A stretch of DNA of 32,415 bases from positions 1 through 32,415 of the forward strand of contig CAAECF010000028.1 of NCBI GenBank assembly GCA_900754275.1. Direction: 5' to 3'. The stretch is from an uncultured Collinsella sp. (GTDB lineage: Bacteria; Actinomycetota; Coriobacteriia; Coriobacteriales; Coriobacteriaceae). Below, one piece after another: positions 8,238 through 17,287 of this stretch. Within the stretch, counting starts at the first letter, position 1. The number at the start of each line of letters is the position of its first letter. The notes beneath the pieces were generated by a model. It saw only the letters and a list, made by a program, of their open reading frames with translations. It searched no databases and had not been told where the DNA came from. Both the position numbers and the translations under genes were made by a program.

Positions 8238-9392
8238 TTAGAAGCTACCGCGCTTCAGGAAGTCGGGAAGCTCGAACTGATCGTTGCCGAAGTTAGGAAG
8301 CTCGGTGCCACCGACGTTGCGGGTCGGAGCGGCCTGAGCCGGGCTGGTGGCCGGAGCGGTGCGCTGCGGCTCAGCGGAGGCAGCGGCCTTGCTCTGAGAC
8401 TGCTGAGCAGCAAAGAGCTCGTCCTGACGGTTAACGTTGGAGTCGGAGAAGCCCGTAGCGATGACGGTGATACGCACCTGATCGCCCAGGGACTCGTCGA
8501 CAACGGTACCGAAGATGATGTTGGCCTCGGGGTCGACGGCGTTGGCGACAACGTCGGCGGCGTCGCTGATCTCCTGGATGCCCAGGTCCTTGGAACCGGC
8601 GATGGAGAGCAGCACGCGCGTGGCGCCATCGATGGAGCTCTCGAGCAGCGGGCTGGAGATGGCCTGCTGGGCAGCGTCGACGGCACGGGTATCCCCAGAA
8701 GAGGTACCGATACCCATCATGGCGGTACCGGCCTGCTTCATGATGGTCTTAACATCGGCGAAGTCCAGGTTGATGATACCGGGGACGGTGATGAGGTCGG
8801 TGATGCCCTGGGTGCCCTGGGAAAGGACGCCATCGGCAATCGCGAAGGCCTCGAGCATGGTGGTCTTCTTCTCGGCGATGTCGAGCAGCTTATCGTTAGG
8901 GATGACGATCATGGTGTCGACGCAATCGGAGAGGGTCTTAATGCCCTCCTCGGCGCTCTTCTTGCGCTTGCGGCCCTCGAAGGTGAAGGGCTTGGTCACG
9001 ACGGCGACGGTCAGCGCACCGACCTCGTTCATCGCGATATCGGCAACGATGGGAGCAGCGCCGGTACCGGTGCCACCGCCCTCGCCGCAGGTGATGAACA
9101 CCATGTCGGCGCCAGCGAGCGCCTCGGCAATGTCGTCGCGGGACTCATCGGCAGCCTTGCGGCCAACCTCGGGGTTGGCGCCGGCGCCCAGGCCGCGGGT
9201 AAGGTCGGTGCCGATGTGCACCTTGATATCGGCATCAGAGATCGCGAGTGCCTGAGCATCGGTGTTGATGGCAACAAACTCGACGCCGCGGATGCCCTCT
9301 TCGATCATTCGATTGACCGCGTTGGTACCGCCGCCGCCGACGCCGACCACCTTAATGACGGCAAGGTAGTTGTTGATCTCTGTCTCGTGCAT
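8238..9392 (-). CDS. ftsZ: Cell division GTPase FtsZ
   Basis: FtsZ is the tubulin-like GTPase that forms the division ring. The 384-residue product has the N-terminal nucleotide-binding motif VKVVGVGGGGTNAVNRM (in part), the tubulin signature GGGTGTG (about 105-111) and the polymer T7-loop region with NLDFADVKTIM. A variable Ala/Pro/Gln linker follows (about 315-370), and the conserved C-terminal peptide ELPDFLKRGSF binds SepF and other partners. GGAGG six bases before the ATG at 9390-9392 fixes the start; a 10-residue in-frame extension upstream lacks support. It is the last dcw gene, separated from ftsQ by a 199-base gap with regulatory-looking sequence, and is followed by a strong terminator. 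Independent expression is therefore likely. Confidence 0.98.
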   Translation of the reverse strand: MHETEINNYLAVIKVVGVGGGGTNAVNRMIEEGIRGVEFVAINTDAQALAISDADIKVHIGTDLTRGLGAGANPEVGRKAADESRDDIAEALAGADMVFITCGEGGGTGTGAAPIVADIAMNEVGALTVAVVTKPFTFEGRKRKKSAEEGIKTLSDCVDTMIVIPNDKLLDIAEKKTTMLEAFAIADGVLSQGTQGITDLITVPGIINLDFADVKTIMKQAGTAMMGIGTSSGDTRAVDAAQQAISSPLLESSIDGATRVLLSIAGSKDLGIQEISDAADVVANAVDPEANIIFGTVVDESLGDQVRITVIATGFSDSNVNRQDELFAAQQSQSKAAASAEPQRTAPATSPAQAAPTRNVGGTELPNFGNDQFELPDFLKRGSF

Positions 9393-9591
9393 GTCGGTCC
9401 TCCGAACAAAGGTTATAGCCATAGCATGGGTCGACCCCTGCGCACATTAACCTTCAGGTTGAAAGTAAATGCAAAGGTAAACCGTATTATGTTTGCACAT
9501 TATGAACGTATCAGTCAAATAATTGACCGTGAAAACCAAACAAACCAGATAAACGGCGTGGTATGGCCCCTCAACAAAGCATCAACCAGCG
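9393..9591 (-). promoter_or_regulatory. ftsZ upstream region with inverted repeats and weak promoter-like boxes
   Basis: This AT-richer 199-base gap between ftsQ and ftsZ contains no gene. On the minus strand AACCTGAAGGTT (near-palindrome, 9449-9460) lies within a weak promoter-like pair: TTGCAT, then GTTAAT at 17 bases or TAATGT at 19. GTCAA-ATAA-TTGAC, an inverted repeat with four-base centre, lies at 9514-9527. CATAAT occurs twice, 13 bases apart, near 9487-9505. The boxes are weak, so I claim a regulatory region, not a defined start site. The 14-base AACCTTCAGGTTGA (9449-9462, plus strand) recurs almost exactly upstream of mraZ. Confidence 0.5.
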
Positions 9592-10848
9592 CTACGAGGT
9601 CGGAGCGTTCCTAAATGTATAGTTACCCGGAGAGCGCACATTGATATACGTTACGCCCTCTACCTGCGAAAGCAGCTTGGTGACTACGCGCTCCTTCTTG
9701 ACGATATCGTTCGAATCGCCCAGCGACACCTCAATGCCGTTATTGAGGTTTGCCGAGATGGCTTCGACCGAAGGCGTGGAAATATCCTTGACTTGTCCCA
9801 AGAACTCGCTCGAAAAACCACGCACATAATCCAAGCCAGCCTTAACGGCCTTGGAGCTCACTGCCTGGCCGGAAACCGGAGCGACATCCGCCGAGACATC
9901 AGTCAACAACACCGCGCCATAGTGCTTAGCGAGCGCCAGCGCGGCATCGATTCCGGTCAAGGTATTTGAGCCCTGCCCTGTCGTGATGACGTTGCCCTGG
10001 TCATCCACTTCGACCGACGTCGACAGTGGGGCGATCCAGGTGTCATCATCCCCGATGGCCCAGGCAAGGTCATCGGAACTGATATAGGCAATTGCGATGA
10101 CCTTGCGCTCCATCGGCGTAATGATGAGCGTATGCGGGAACTGACGCTGGACATCCACGCCCGAGACCCACGGATTCTGCTTGAGGTCCTCGGTAATCTG
10201 GTCGGGATCGACGTTAAAAAGCGACGTTCCCTCGGGCAAATCGATCAGCTGGATAGCATCGTGCTTCGTCACATGCTCGCTGCCTTGAATCTGAATATCA
10301 GTGGCGGTAAACAATCCAGAGTTGATCACCACGATGGCAACGACGACGAGCACGGCCAAGGCGGCCAGAACGCCGCCCACGATTTTGCCTTTGCCTGCAA
10401 CGACAGAAGCAGCGTCTGATGTTTTATTTACCATCGCCCCAAGTGAAGACAACGGGTTGACGTTTTTTTTACCCGAAGGCTTCTTGGCGGTAGCCGGCAC
10501 CGATGTCAGCGAGCGCGGTTTCGATGCGCCCAGCGTGCGACCTGGACGCGGCGCTTTAGTTCCCGTCGAGGGCTTAGGAGTTGCCATGGGACGGGCAGGT
10601 TTGGCGCCCATAACAGGCTTTGACGTCACCGAGGGACGCGAGGACTTTTTTGCGGCCGGACGATTACCGAGCTGCGAGCCGACGACCGGACGACTGGTCT
10701 GTCGAGCATGCCCGACAGACTTAGAGCGCGCGACGGTATTGCGTTGAGGTTTGGCAGGCGCGCCGGAACGCCCTCCGGCGCGGCGGAAGGTGGGTTTCGA
10801 TGCTCTAGAAGCCGAGGAATTTAACTTCCGGTCTGAGCTCGATGCCAT
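9592..10848 (-). CDS. ftsQ: Cell division protein FtsQ with long basic N-terminus
   Basis: FtsQ (DivIB type) is a bitopic divisome protein that bridges early and late components through FtsL/FtsB. In this 418-residue protein the first about 150 residues are low-complexity and rich in Lys, Arg, Ser, Pro and Ala (many SRP, AKP, TKP-like units). A membrane helix is at about 156-177 (VLAALAVLVVVAIVV). The POTRA domain follows (about 180-250; FTATDIQIQGSEHV, LFNVDPDQITEDL, WVSGVDVQRQFPHTL), then the FtsQ beta domain. Typical FtsQ proteins have much shorter cytoplasmic tails. The ATG is at 10846-10848 with GGGAGG three to six bases upstream, so the gene overlaps the 3' end of murB by 44 bases. Confidence 0.93.
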   Translation of the reverse strand: MASSSDRKLNSSASRASKPTFRRAGGRSGAPAKPQRNTVARSKSVGHARQTSRPVVGSQLGNRPAAKKSSRPSVTSKPVMGAKPARPMATPKPSTGTKAPRPGRTLGASKPRSLTSVPATAKKPSGKKNVNPLSSLGAMVNKTSDAASVVAGKGKIVGGVLAALAVLVVVAIVVINSGLFTATDIQIQGSEHVTKHDAIQLIDLPEGTSLFNVDPDQITEDLKQNPWVSGVDVQRQFPHTLIITPMERKVIAIAYISSDDLAWAIGDDDTWIAPLSTSVEVDDQGNVITTGQGSNTLTGIDAALALAKHYGAVLLTDVSADVAPVSGQAVSSKAVKAGLDYVRGFSSEFLGQVKDISTPSVEAISANLNNGIEVSLGDSNDIVKKERVVTKLLSQVEGVTYINVRSPGNYTFRNAPTS

Positions 10849-11716
10849 ACGCCTCCCTCACCTTTCCGTGCACATGTCTGATAACCGCGGCAACGTCATC
10901 GGCCGAGGCGGTTCCGTTATTAACGATAAAATTAGCGTGAACGGGCGAAACTTCTGCGCCGCCAATCGAAAAACCCTTTAATCCACAATCCTCGATAAGC
11001 TTGCCCACACTCGCATCGGGCGGGTTGCGAAAGACCGACCCGCAGGACGCGCGACCCATGGGTTGCGTTCGCTTGCGCCTCGTCAGGTACCGCTCCATGC
11101 GCTCGCGAATGTCGGCCTTGGGCGCCGGTTTAAGCTTGAGCACACACTCGAGGATGATCTCATTGCGGGGAAGGCTACATTCGCGGTAGCCCCAAGTGAT
11201 CTCGGACCCCGCATAATGCTTGATACCGGATGCCGGGTCAAACGTTACGACATCCTCAACCAGCGAGCCAATCCACTCGGTCCGTGTGCCGGCATTCATA
11301 GATATCGCACCGCCGACCGAGCCAGGGATGCCAACGGCAAACTCAAGGCCCGAGAGGCTACGCGACAGGGCATCGTTGACCAGGCGCGCAAACATCACGC
11401 CCGCACCGACCGTCAGCGTACAACCGTCATCTGCAACAACCGTGCGCTGAAACTCACGTCCGAGCGAAATGACGGCACCGCGATAACCGCCATCGGCAAC
11501 CAGCAGATTGGAACCCTTGCCGATGATGACCCACGGCACCTGCTCGCGATCGAGCACCGCCACGGCGCGGCGGAGGGCATGATAGCTATGGCACGTCACA
11601 AAGAGGTCGGCCTTGCCGCCGATACGATAGCTCGTATGACGCGCAAGGCGCTCGTCCTCGATCACATCCGTGTCGATCATGCCCGAGAGCGCCATGACGG
11701 CGTTAAACAGACCCAT
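10805..11716 (-). CDS. murB: UDP-N-acetylenolpyruvoylglucosamine reductase MurB
   Basis: MurB uses FAD and NADPH to reduce enolpyruvyl-UDP-GlcNAc to UDP-MurNAc in the cytoplasm. The 303-residue length fits the shorter type of the family. Recognisable motifs are HTSYRIGGKADL (FAD domain), IGKGSNLLVAD, EFAVGIPGSVGGAISMNAG and CGSVFRNPP; the serine of the last is the catalytic proton donor. The C-terminal VHGKVREAYGIELRPEV is also typical. It lies five bases after the murC stop and overlaps ftsQ. Its place between murC and ftsQ is the arrangement seen in many Gram-positive dcw clusters. Confidence 0.96.
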   Translation of the reverse strand: MGLFNAVMALSGMIDTDVIEDERLARHTSYRIGGKADLFVTCHSYHALRRAVAVLDREQVPWVIIGKGSNLLVADGGYRGAVISLGREFQRTVVADDGCTLTVGAGVMFARLVNDALSRSLSGLEFAVGIPGSVGGAISMNAGTRTEWIGSLVEDVVTFDPASGIKHYAGSEITWGYRECSLPRNEIILECVLKLKPAPKADIRERMERYLTRRKRTQPMGRASCGSVFRNPPDASVGKLIEDCGLKGFSIGGAEVSPVHANFIVNNGTASADDVAAVIRHVHGKVREAYGIELRPEVKFLGF

Positions 11717-11721
11717 TAGAC

Positions 11722-13140
11722 TTAAGCGTCTTTCTTGGCAGTCAGATACTCAATGAACTCGGGACCGACGGTCGTAACGTCACCGGCACCCATAGTGAGC
11801 AGCAGGTCGCCCTCGCCCACCATCTGCTCGAGCTCCTGATTAAGCTCAAGACGGCTGGAGCAGTACACGACCTCCTTGCCAGGATGCTTGGCGCGCACGG
11901 TATCGGCGAGCATCTTAGAGGTGACACCCGGAATGGGCATCTCGCCAGCCGAGAACACATCAATCAGCAGCAGTTTATCGGCATTGGCAAATGCATCGGC
12001 AAAGTCGTCGCAAAGGGCCTGCAGACGCGAATAGCGGTGCGGCTGGAACACGACGTCGACGTGCTTGTAGCCCAGCGACGAAGCGGCAGCAAGCGTCGCC
12101 TTGATCTCAGTGGGGTGATGGCCGTAATCATCGACCACGGTGATGCCATCGATATCGCCTACGTGGGTAAAGCGACGACGGACGCCCTCAAAGCTCGAGA
12201 GCGCCTTGGCGGCGGCGTCGATGTCAAGGCCCAGGACATGGGCGACGGTGAGTACCGCCGTGGCGTTGAGCATGTTGTGGCGACCGGGATTGCTCTTGAT
12301 CTCCACAGCATGCTCAGTGCCGTCCTCAAAGCGAACGATAAAGTCGCTCTGGATGCCCTTGACATCCGGGTGCATGCAGACGATGTCGTTGCTCTCGGCA
12401 AAGCCGTAGGAAAGCACGTGACGGCCCGTCGACTTGGCGAGCTCGACCAGATGCGAGTCCTCACCGCAGACGATGACGGTGCCGTCCTCGCCCACCAGGC
12501 TCATGAATTTGGCGAAAGTTGCCTCGATCTCCTCGATACCCGAGTAGTGATCGAGGTGGTCGGCCTCGACGTTGGTCACAATGACCACGTTGGGGTTCAG
12601 GAACAGGAAGGAGCTGTCGGACTCGTCGGCCTCGGCGACAAAGTAGTCGCCCGAGCCGTTCTTGCCGTTCGTGTCATAGCCCTCGACGATGCCACCGATC
12701 AAGAAGCTCGGATCCAGACCCATGCGGTCGAGCATGGTGGCGCACATCGAAGACGTGGTGGTCTTGCCATGCGTGCCGGCAACAGCGACGGTGGTGTAGC
12801 CGTGGCCCAAAGCAGAGAGCATCTTGGCACGGGGCCACACGGGAATACCAAGCTCGCGAGCACGCACGAGTTCAGGGTTGGACTCCGGAATAGCGGTGGA
12901 GACAACAACCACGTCGGGCTTGACCTCGTCGATCGTGGCGGCCTCATGGCCCACATGCACCTTCACACCAGCGCGGGTAAGCTGGCGGATATAACGTGAC
13001 GTCTTAAGGTCGGAGCCGGTAACGGCATAACCGCGCTCGTGCAGAACGAGGGCGATGCCGCTCATGCCGGCGCCGCCGATACCGATAAAGTGGGCGCTCT
13101 TAAACTCGGGCGCGGAGGTTGCAGTCTGGGAATCAGCCAT
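11722..13140 (-). CDS. murC: UDP-N-acetylmuramate--L-alanine ligase MurC
   Basis: MurC joins the first L-alanine to UDP-MurNAc with ATP. The 472-residue product has the N-terminal UDP-binding FIGIGGAGMSGIA, the Mur-ligase P-loop AGTHGKTTTSSM (GTHGKTTT at 122-129), the central EADESDSSFL motif and DDYGHHPTEI in the C-terminal domain. I use the ATG at 13138-13140: AAGGAG lies 11 bases upstream, whereas the upstream GTG at 13165-13167 has no good ribosome site. It follows murG after a 97-base gap in which I see no terminator. Confidence 0.96.
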   Translation of the reverse strand: MADSQTATSAPEFKSAHFIGIGGAGMSGIALVLHERGYAVTGSDLKTSRYIRQLTRAGVKVHVGHEAATIDEVKPDVVVVSTAIPESNPELVRARELGIPVWPRAKMLSALGHGYTTVAVAGTHGKTTTSSMCATMLDRMGLDPSFLIGGIVEGYDTNGKNGSGDYFVAEADESDSSFLFLNPNVVIVTNVEADHLDHYSGIEEIEATFAKFMSLVGEDGTVIVCGEDSHLVELAKSTGRHVLSYGFAESNDIVCMHPDVKGIQSDFIVRFEDGTEHAVEIKSNPGRHNMLNATAVLTVAHVLGLDIDAAAKALSSFEGVRRRFTHVGDIDGITVVDDYGHHPTEIKATLAAASSLGYKHVDVVFQPHRYSRLQALCDDFADAFANADKLLLIDVFSAGEMPIPGVTSKMLADTVRAKHPGKEVVYCSSRLELNQELEQMVGEGDLLLTMGAGDVTTVGPEFIEYLTAKKDA

Positions 13141-13237
13141 GTGCTCGTGTACTCCTTGCGTAAACACTGCCTGTAACCCGTTAACTGTACCGCACCTACC
13201 GCATCAGCGCGAGGGCGACCGACGATATCCCGTCTAA

Positions 13238-14353
13238 CTAACGCAAACCCTCTACCGCATCCGCCAGAAGAGCGGCGGCCCTATCCTGAGCCAGACCACG
13301 TGCCGCCTGACGCATGGCGTCGCGCGCCGCCGCGTCATCGACCAAGTGCAGCAGCTCATCGGCAAAGGCAGAACCGTCGATATCGGCATCGGCGCAGAGC
13401 ACACCGGCCCCGGCGTCAACCAGATAACGGGCATTGGTGGTTTGGTGGTCGGCCGTCGCATGCGGATACGGCACGAGCACCGAGGGCACGGCGAGCGCAG
13501 CGATCTCGGCCACGCTCGATGCGCCCGAACGCGAGAGCACCAAATCGGCAGCAGCCAGCATATCGCCCATGTTGTCGATGTAAGGCTGGACGCGGTAACG
13601 CTCCGCCTCCTCGGGCGTCAGCGCCAAAGCGCGCTCGGTCTCCTCAAAGCCGTCGGCACCCGTCGAATGCAACACATAGAGGTTCTTGCGCGAAAGCAGC
13701 TCGTTTTTGAGCGAAACCACGCGCTCGTTGAGGTGCTGGGCGCCAAGTGAACCGCCAAAGACGAGCAGCAGCGTAGCGTCCTCGGGAACGTCAAGTGCCT
13801 TGCGGCCGCGAGCGCGATCGCCTTCGATTACCGAGCGACGTACGGGGTTGCCGGTCATGAGCACGTGGTCAGGGTCACCTTCGCGCTCAAAGACCGAACG
13901 CGCTGCCGGCACCGAGATGCACACGCGGGCGGCGTGGGAGTTCATCATCTTGTTGGCCAGGCCCGGAACAGAGTTCTGCTCATGCAGCAGATACGGAACG
14001 CCTGCGCCCTTGCACCACCCCAGCAGCGGAACCTCGACATAGGCACCAAAACCTATGGCGACATCGGGCTTGCAGGCTTTTGAAAAATGGTTACCGAGCG
14101 CGCGCTTCGCCTTATAGACACGCCACAGCGAGCTCAACGCCGTCCAAGGGCGAGAACGGTCGAAGCCCGTAACCGTAATCGGCACAAAATCGAACCCAGC
14201 CTCGGGAACCAGACGACCCTCGAGCTTGTGCGACTGACCCACAAATACAACGTGGTGGCCACGGTCACGCAGCTCCTCGGCCAAGGCGAGTGCGGGGTTG
14301 ATATGTCCCGCCGTGCCGCCGGCTGCGATAGCAACGGTCATCTTATCGGTCAT
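13238..14353 (-). CDS. murG: UDP-GlcNAc:undecaprenyl-PP-MurNAc-pentapeptide transferase MurG
   Basis: MurG adds GlcNAc to lipid I to make lipid II on the inner face of the membrane. The 371-residue GT-B protein has the N-terminal glycine-rich acceptor loop AAGGTAGHINPALAL, the second-domain FGGSLGAQHLNE and the donor-site region ADLVLSRSGASSVAEIAALAVPS (in part). The ATG at 14351-14353 lies within the last codons of ftsW (11-base overlap) and has AAGGGA five bases upstream. An in-frame GTG six codons earlier is less likely. Coupling to ftsW matches their shared lipid II pathway. Confidence 0.96.
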   Translation of the reverse strand: MTDKMTVAIAAGGTAGHINPALALAEELRDRGHHVVFVGQSHKLEGRLVPEAGFDFVPITVTGFDRSRPWTALSSLWRVYKAKRALGNHFSKACKPDVAIGFGAYVEVPLLGWCKGAGVPYLLHEQNSVPGLANKMMNSHAARVCISVPAARSVFEREGDPDHVLMTGNPVRRSVIEGDRARGRKALDVPEDATLLLVFGGSLGAQHLNERVVSLKNELLSRKNLYVLHSTGADGFEETERALALTPEEAERYRVQPYIDNMGDMLAAADLVLSRSGASSVAEIAALAVPSVLVPYPHATADHQTTNARYLVDAGAGVLCADADIDGSAFADELLHLVDDAAARDAMRQAARGLAQDRAAALLADAVEGLR

Positions 14354-15863
14354 GGTAGTCCCTTCGTACACGCGGTCCCTGGTCGTCGGTGCGCAGACGC
14401 GCCGACGGGTCCGAGTTCAAATCGATTCGATTATATCCGCCGCCCGCGTTGCGAGGGCTGGGGCGCTGAGGACGACCTTGCGGAGCCATTCGCGGGCGTG
14501 GACGAGCTGCCGGCTCGGATGGAGAACCATCAAGAACGGTAAAGCCGCTACGCGAAGGTCGTTCACCGCGCACATGGGCCACGCCAGCGGTGCTCTCGTC
14601 CATAACGGCAAAGCTCTCGCGGCGACGGTCGTACTCATCGCGACGGGCGCTCTCATACGAAACGCGCAGGATCAGACCGGCGAGCATAAGCGACACGATA
14701 ATCGACGAACCGCCGTAGCTAATAAACGGCAACGGTTTGCCCGTCATGGGAAACACGTTGAGGATGCCCAGCGCGTTAATCAAAAACTGCACCGCGAGAA
14801 TGACCGCGGAGCCAGACGCCATAAGCGCGCCCCGACGATCGGTCGCCTGCTCGGCAATGCGAAACGCCGAGTAGATCAGCATCGCAAACACCAAGAAGAA
14901 CAGCACGGTTCCGACAAAACCGACTTCCTCGCCAATGATGGCCAGGATGTAGTCATTGTGCGCCTCGGGAAGATACGAGTACTTCATGGTTGAGTTGCCG
15001 ATGCCACGGCCGAACAGACCGCCCGAGGCAAAGGCCATGATGGCAAGCGTGGCCTGATAGCCGTCACCATACTCGTCGGCCCAAGGGTTCAAGGCAACCT
15101 GAATGCGCACCATACGGTACGGCTCTGCGACAAGCGCAATCACGATCACGAGAATGCCGAAGATTAGCACGCCGATGATAAATCTGGGGTCGAGACCCGC
15201 AAACAACGCCATGCACATGAGGGTCAACAGGATGATCAGGACAGTACCGAAATCGGGCTGGATAAAGATCAGAAAGAGCGAAATGCCCAGGTAGATGCCC
15301 ATCTTGCGAAGGAATTCGTTGATGTTGCCACCGGGCGAAAAGAAGCGATCAAGCATGATGGCCGAATACGCAATGGCAAATGGCTTTAAAAACTCGGAAG
15401 GCTGGAACTGAATACCGGCGATGTTGAGCCAGCGCGTGGCGCCACGGCTGCCGCTGCCCACCAAGAACACCAGAAGCAGTAGCCCTATCATGCCGATAAG
15501 GAAGATCCTGAGCACATCCTCCCCAAACCAGCTGTCCGGCAAAACGCGCACGATGGCAATCAGCGCTAGAACACCGACCACGGCAAACGCGGCCTGTCGA
15601 CCCAGAAAAAACGTCGCCGAGCCATTCTCGTGCAGCGCCTCGACCGAAGACGCCGAGTACACCATCAGCAGGCCAAAGCATACCAAGGTAAACAGGCAGG
15701 CCATGAATATCAAACGGGGGCGCATGATACGGGCGGGAACGCCGGCAATATAGCGTTCGCTAAACGACTGCCCGCCGCGGCTGGAACGCGGTGTGATGCG
15801 ACGTGAGGAAGCACGGTCCGAGTCGGGCCTCCTCATACCTTGTCGGGGGCTCTCCTCTCTCAC
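14343..15863 (-). CDS. ftsW: SEDS peptidoglycan glycosyltransferase FtsW
   Basis: FtsW polymerises lipid II at the septum together with its class B PBP partner (FtsI). The 506-residue protein has about 10 membrane helices and SEDS-family motifs (QPDFGTVLIILL; GIGNSTMKYSYLPEAHNDYILAIIGEE in part; ISYGGSSII). A basic N-terminal tail of about 45 residues and a cytoplasmic C-terminal tail of about 100 residues, rich in Arg, Pro and Gly, extend the usual length of about 400. The start is uncertain: GTG at 15861-15863 has AGGGG five bases upstream and follows the murD stop by eight bases, while ATG at 15834-15836 lacks a well-spaced ribosome site. Position between murD and murG supports FtsW over RodA. 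Confidence 0.94.
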   Translation of the reverse strand: MREESPRQGMRRPDSDRASSRRITPRSSRGGQSFSERYIAGVPARIMRPRLIFMACLFTLVCFGLLMVYSASSVEALHENGSATFFLGRQAAFAVVGVLALIAIVRVLPDSWFGEDVLRIFLIGMIGLLLLVFLVGSGSRGATRWLNIAGIQFQPSEFLKPFAIAYSAIMLDRFFSPGGNINEFLRKMGIYLGISLFLIFIQPDFGTVLIILLTLMCMALFAGLDPRFIIGVLIFGILVIVIALVAEPYRMVRIQVALNPWADEYGDGYQATLAIMAFASGGLFGRGIGNSTMKYSYLPEAHNDYILAIIGEEVGFVGTVLFFLVFAMLIYSAFRIAEQATDRRGALMASGSAVILAVQFLINALGILNVFPMTGKPLPFISYGGSSIIVSLMLAGLILRVSYESARRDEYDRRRESFAVMDESTAGVAHVRGERPSRSGFTVLDGSPSEPAARPRPRMAPQGRPQRPSPRNAGGGYNRIDLNSDPSARLRTDDQGPRVRRDYHDR

Positions 15864-15871
15864 CGCAACCC

Positions 15872-17278
15872 CTATTCCATTTGTGATTTCGCTGTAGCGG
15901 CAAGCTGAGCCACGTAGTCCTTAAACACGCGGCCGCGCTCCTCATAGCCCGAGAACTCATCGAACGAAGAGCAGGCAGGAGAAAGTAAGATCACGTCACC
16001 ACGACTCGAAAGCGAACGGGCAACGTCCACGGCGTCGCGCAGATCATCCGCCTGAGCGATATCCACATCGCCATCGACATCGGCCTCGTCCATAGCGGCG
16101 GTGAAGCGCTCGCGCGCATCGCCAAAGCAGACGACCGAGCGCACGTTGTCCATAACGACGCGCGCGAAGTCCGTGAGCGGCGTGCCCTTATCGTGGCCGC
16201 CGAGCAGCAAGATCACGTCGTCATCGGGAAATGCCGTCAGCGCCTTCTCGACCGCATCGGTGTTAGTCGCCTTGGAATCGTTGACGTAGCGCACGCCGTC
16301 AATCTCGCCACACGGCTCCACGCGGTGCTCGAGCGGCTGGAACGAGGCAAGACCGCGGCAGACACCATCAACATCGGCACCGACCGCCAAGGCAGCCGTG
16401 GCAGCGCACAGGGCATTGATAACATTGTGATGGCCCGAGATCTTGAGCTCGGATGTAGCGATGAGCGGGGTCTCGATGCCTTTCAGACGCACGATCATCT
16501 TGCCATCGCGCACAAAGGCGGCATCCTCGCCCTCAGGCTCGTCAAAGGCAACCTTGCAGATGCGACGACCCGGCGTGTAGATGTACTCATCGAACTCGTG
16601 AATGCCGGCGTCTTCGACGTCGACAACCACCAGATCGTCATCGACCATATTGTCAAACAGTTTGACCTTGGCAAGCGCATAGTTCTTATGGCTCTTATGC
16701 CAGCCCAAGTGGTCGGGAGTGATGTTGAGCAGAACCGCCACGCGGGGGTGGAGCTCGGTGGTCGTAGCAATCTGATAGCTCGAGAGCTCAGCCACAAACC
16801 ACTCGTTGTGGGCTCGGCCGTCAATCTCGTTGACCGGCGGCTCGCCGATGTTGCCGACAGCAACGCTGGCCTCGCCGGCAGCCTTGAGCAGATAATCCGT
16901 CAGCGACGTGGTGGTCGTCTTGCCGTTGGTGCCCGTGATGGCAATCCAGTTATCGGGCGACAGACGATAGGCAAACTCGGGCTCGCCCATAATCTGGGCG
17001 GCATGATTGCGCCCGGCCTTAAAGAAGCCCGAGAACTCCGAGATGCCCGGGCACGTCACGCATACGTCATAGGCGCCCTCGACCTGTTCGGTCCCATAGA
17101 CAAACGACGCACCAGCAGCCTCGAGCGCACGCGTGGCGTCATTGGGCTCAGAGGTGCCGCCGCCATACACGGTAACGGCGCTTACGCGCTCGGGATGTGC
17201 CAGCGCCCAGCGGGCGACATCGAGACCGGATTTGCCCTGACCCAAAACGAGCAGGCTAAAGACATCAGCAAGAGGCAT
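15872..17278 (-). CDS. murD: UDP-N-acetylmuramoylalanine--D-glutamate ligase MurD
   Basis: MurD adds D-glutamate to UDP-MurNAc-L-Ala. The 468-residue protein has the Rossmann-like N-terminal LLVLGQGKSGLDVARW, the P-loop GTNGKTTTT (from 116), VAELSSYQI and the C-terminal YVNDSKATNTDAVEKAL and LLLGGHDKGTPL motifs specific for MurD. The ribosome site is weak, but the start aligns with the family and follows mraY by nine bases. It precedes ftsW. Intact motifs and length indicate a functional enzyme. Confidence 0.96.
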   Translation of the reverse strand: MPLADVFSLLVLGQGKSGLDVARWALAHPERVSAVTVYGGGTSEPNDATRALEAAGASFVYGTEQVEGAYDVCVTCPGISEFSGFFKAGRNHAAQIMGEPEFAYRLSPDNWIAITGTNGKTTTTSLTDYLLKAAGEASVAVGNIGEPPVNEIDGRAHNEWFVAELSSYQIATTTELHPRVAVLLNITPDHLGWHKSHKNYALAKVKLFDNMVDDDLVVVDVEDAGIHEFDEYIYTPGRRICKVAFDEPEGEDAAFVRDGKMIVRLKGIETPLIATSELKISGHHNVINALCAATAALAVGADVDGVCRGLASFQPLEHRVEPCGEIDGVRYVNDSKATNTDAVEKALTAFPDDDVILLLGGHDKGTPLTDFARVVMDNVRSVVCFGDARERFTAAMDEADVDGDVDIAQADDLRDAVDVARSLSSRGDVILLSPACSSFDEFSGYEERGRVFKDYVAQLAATAKSQME

Positions 17279-17287
17279 GAAAGACCA

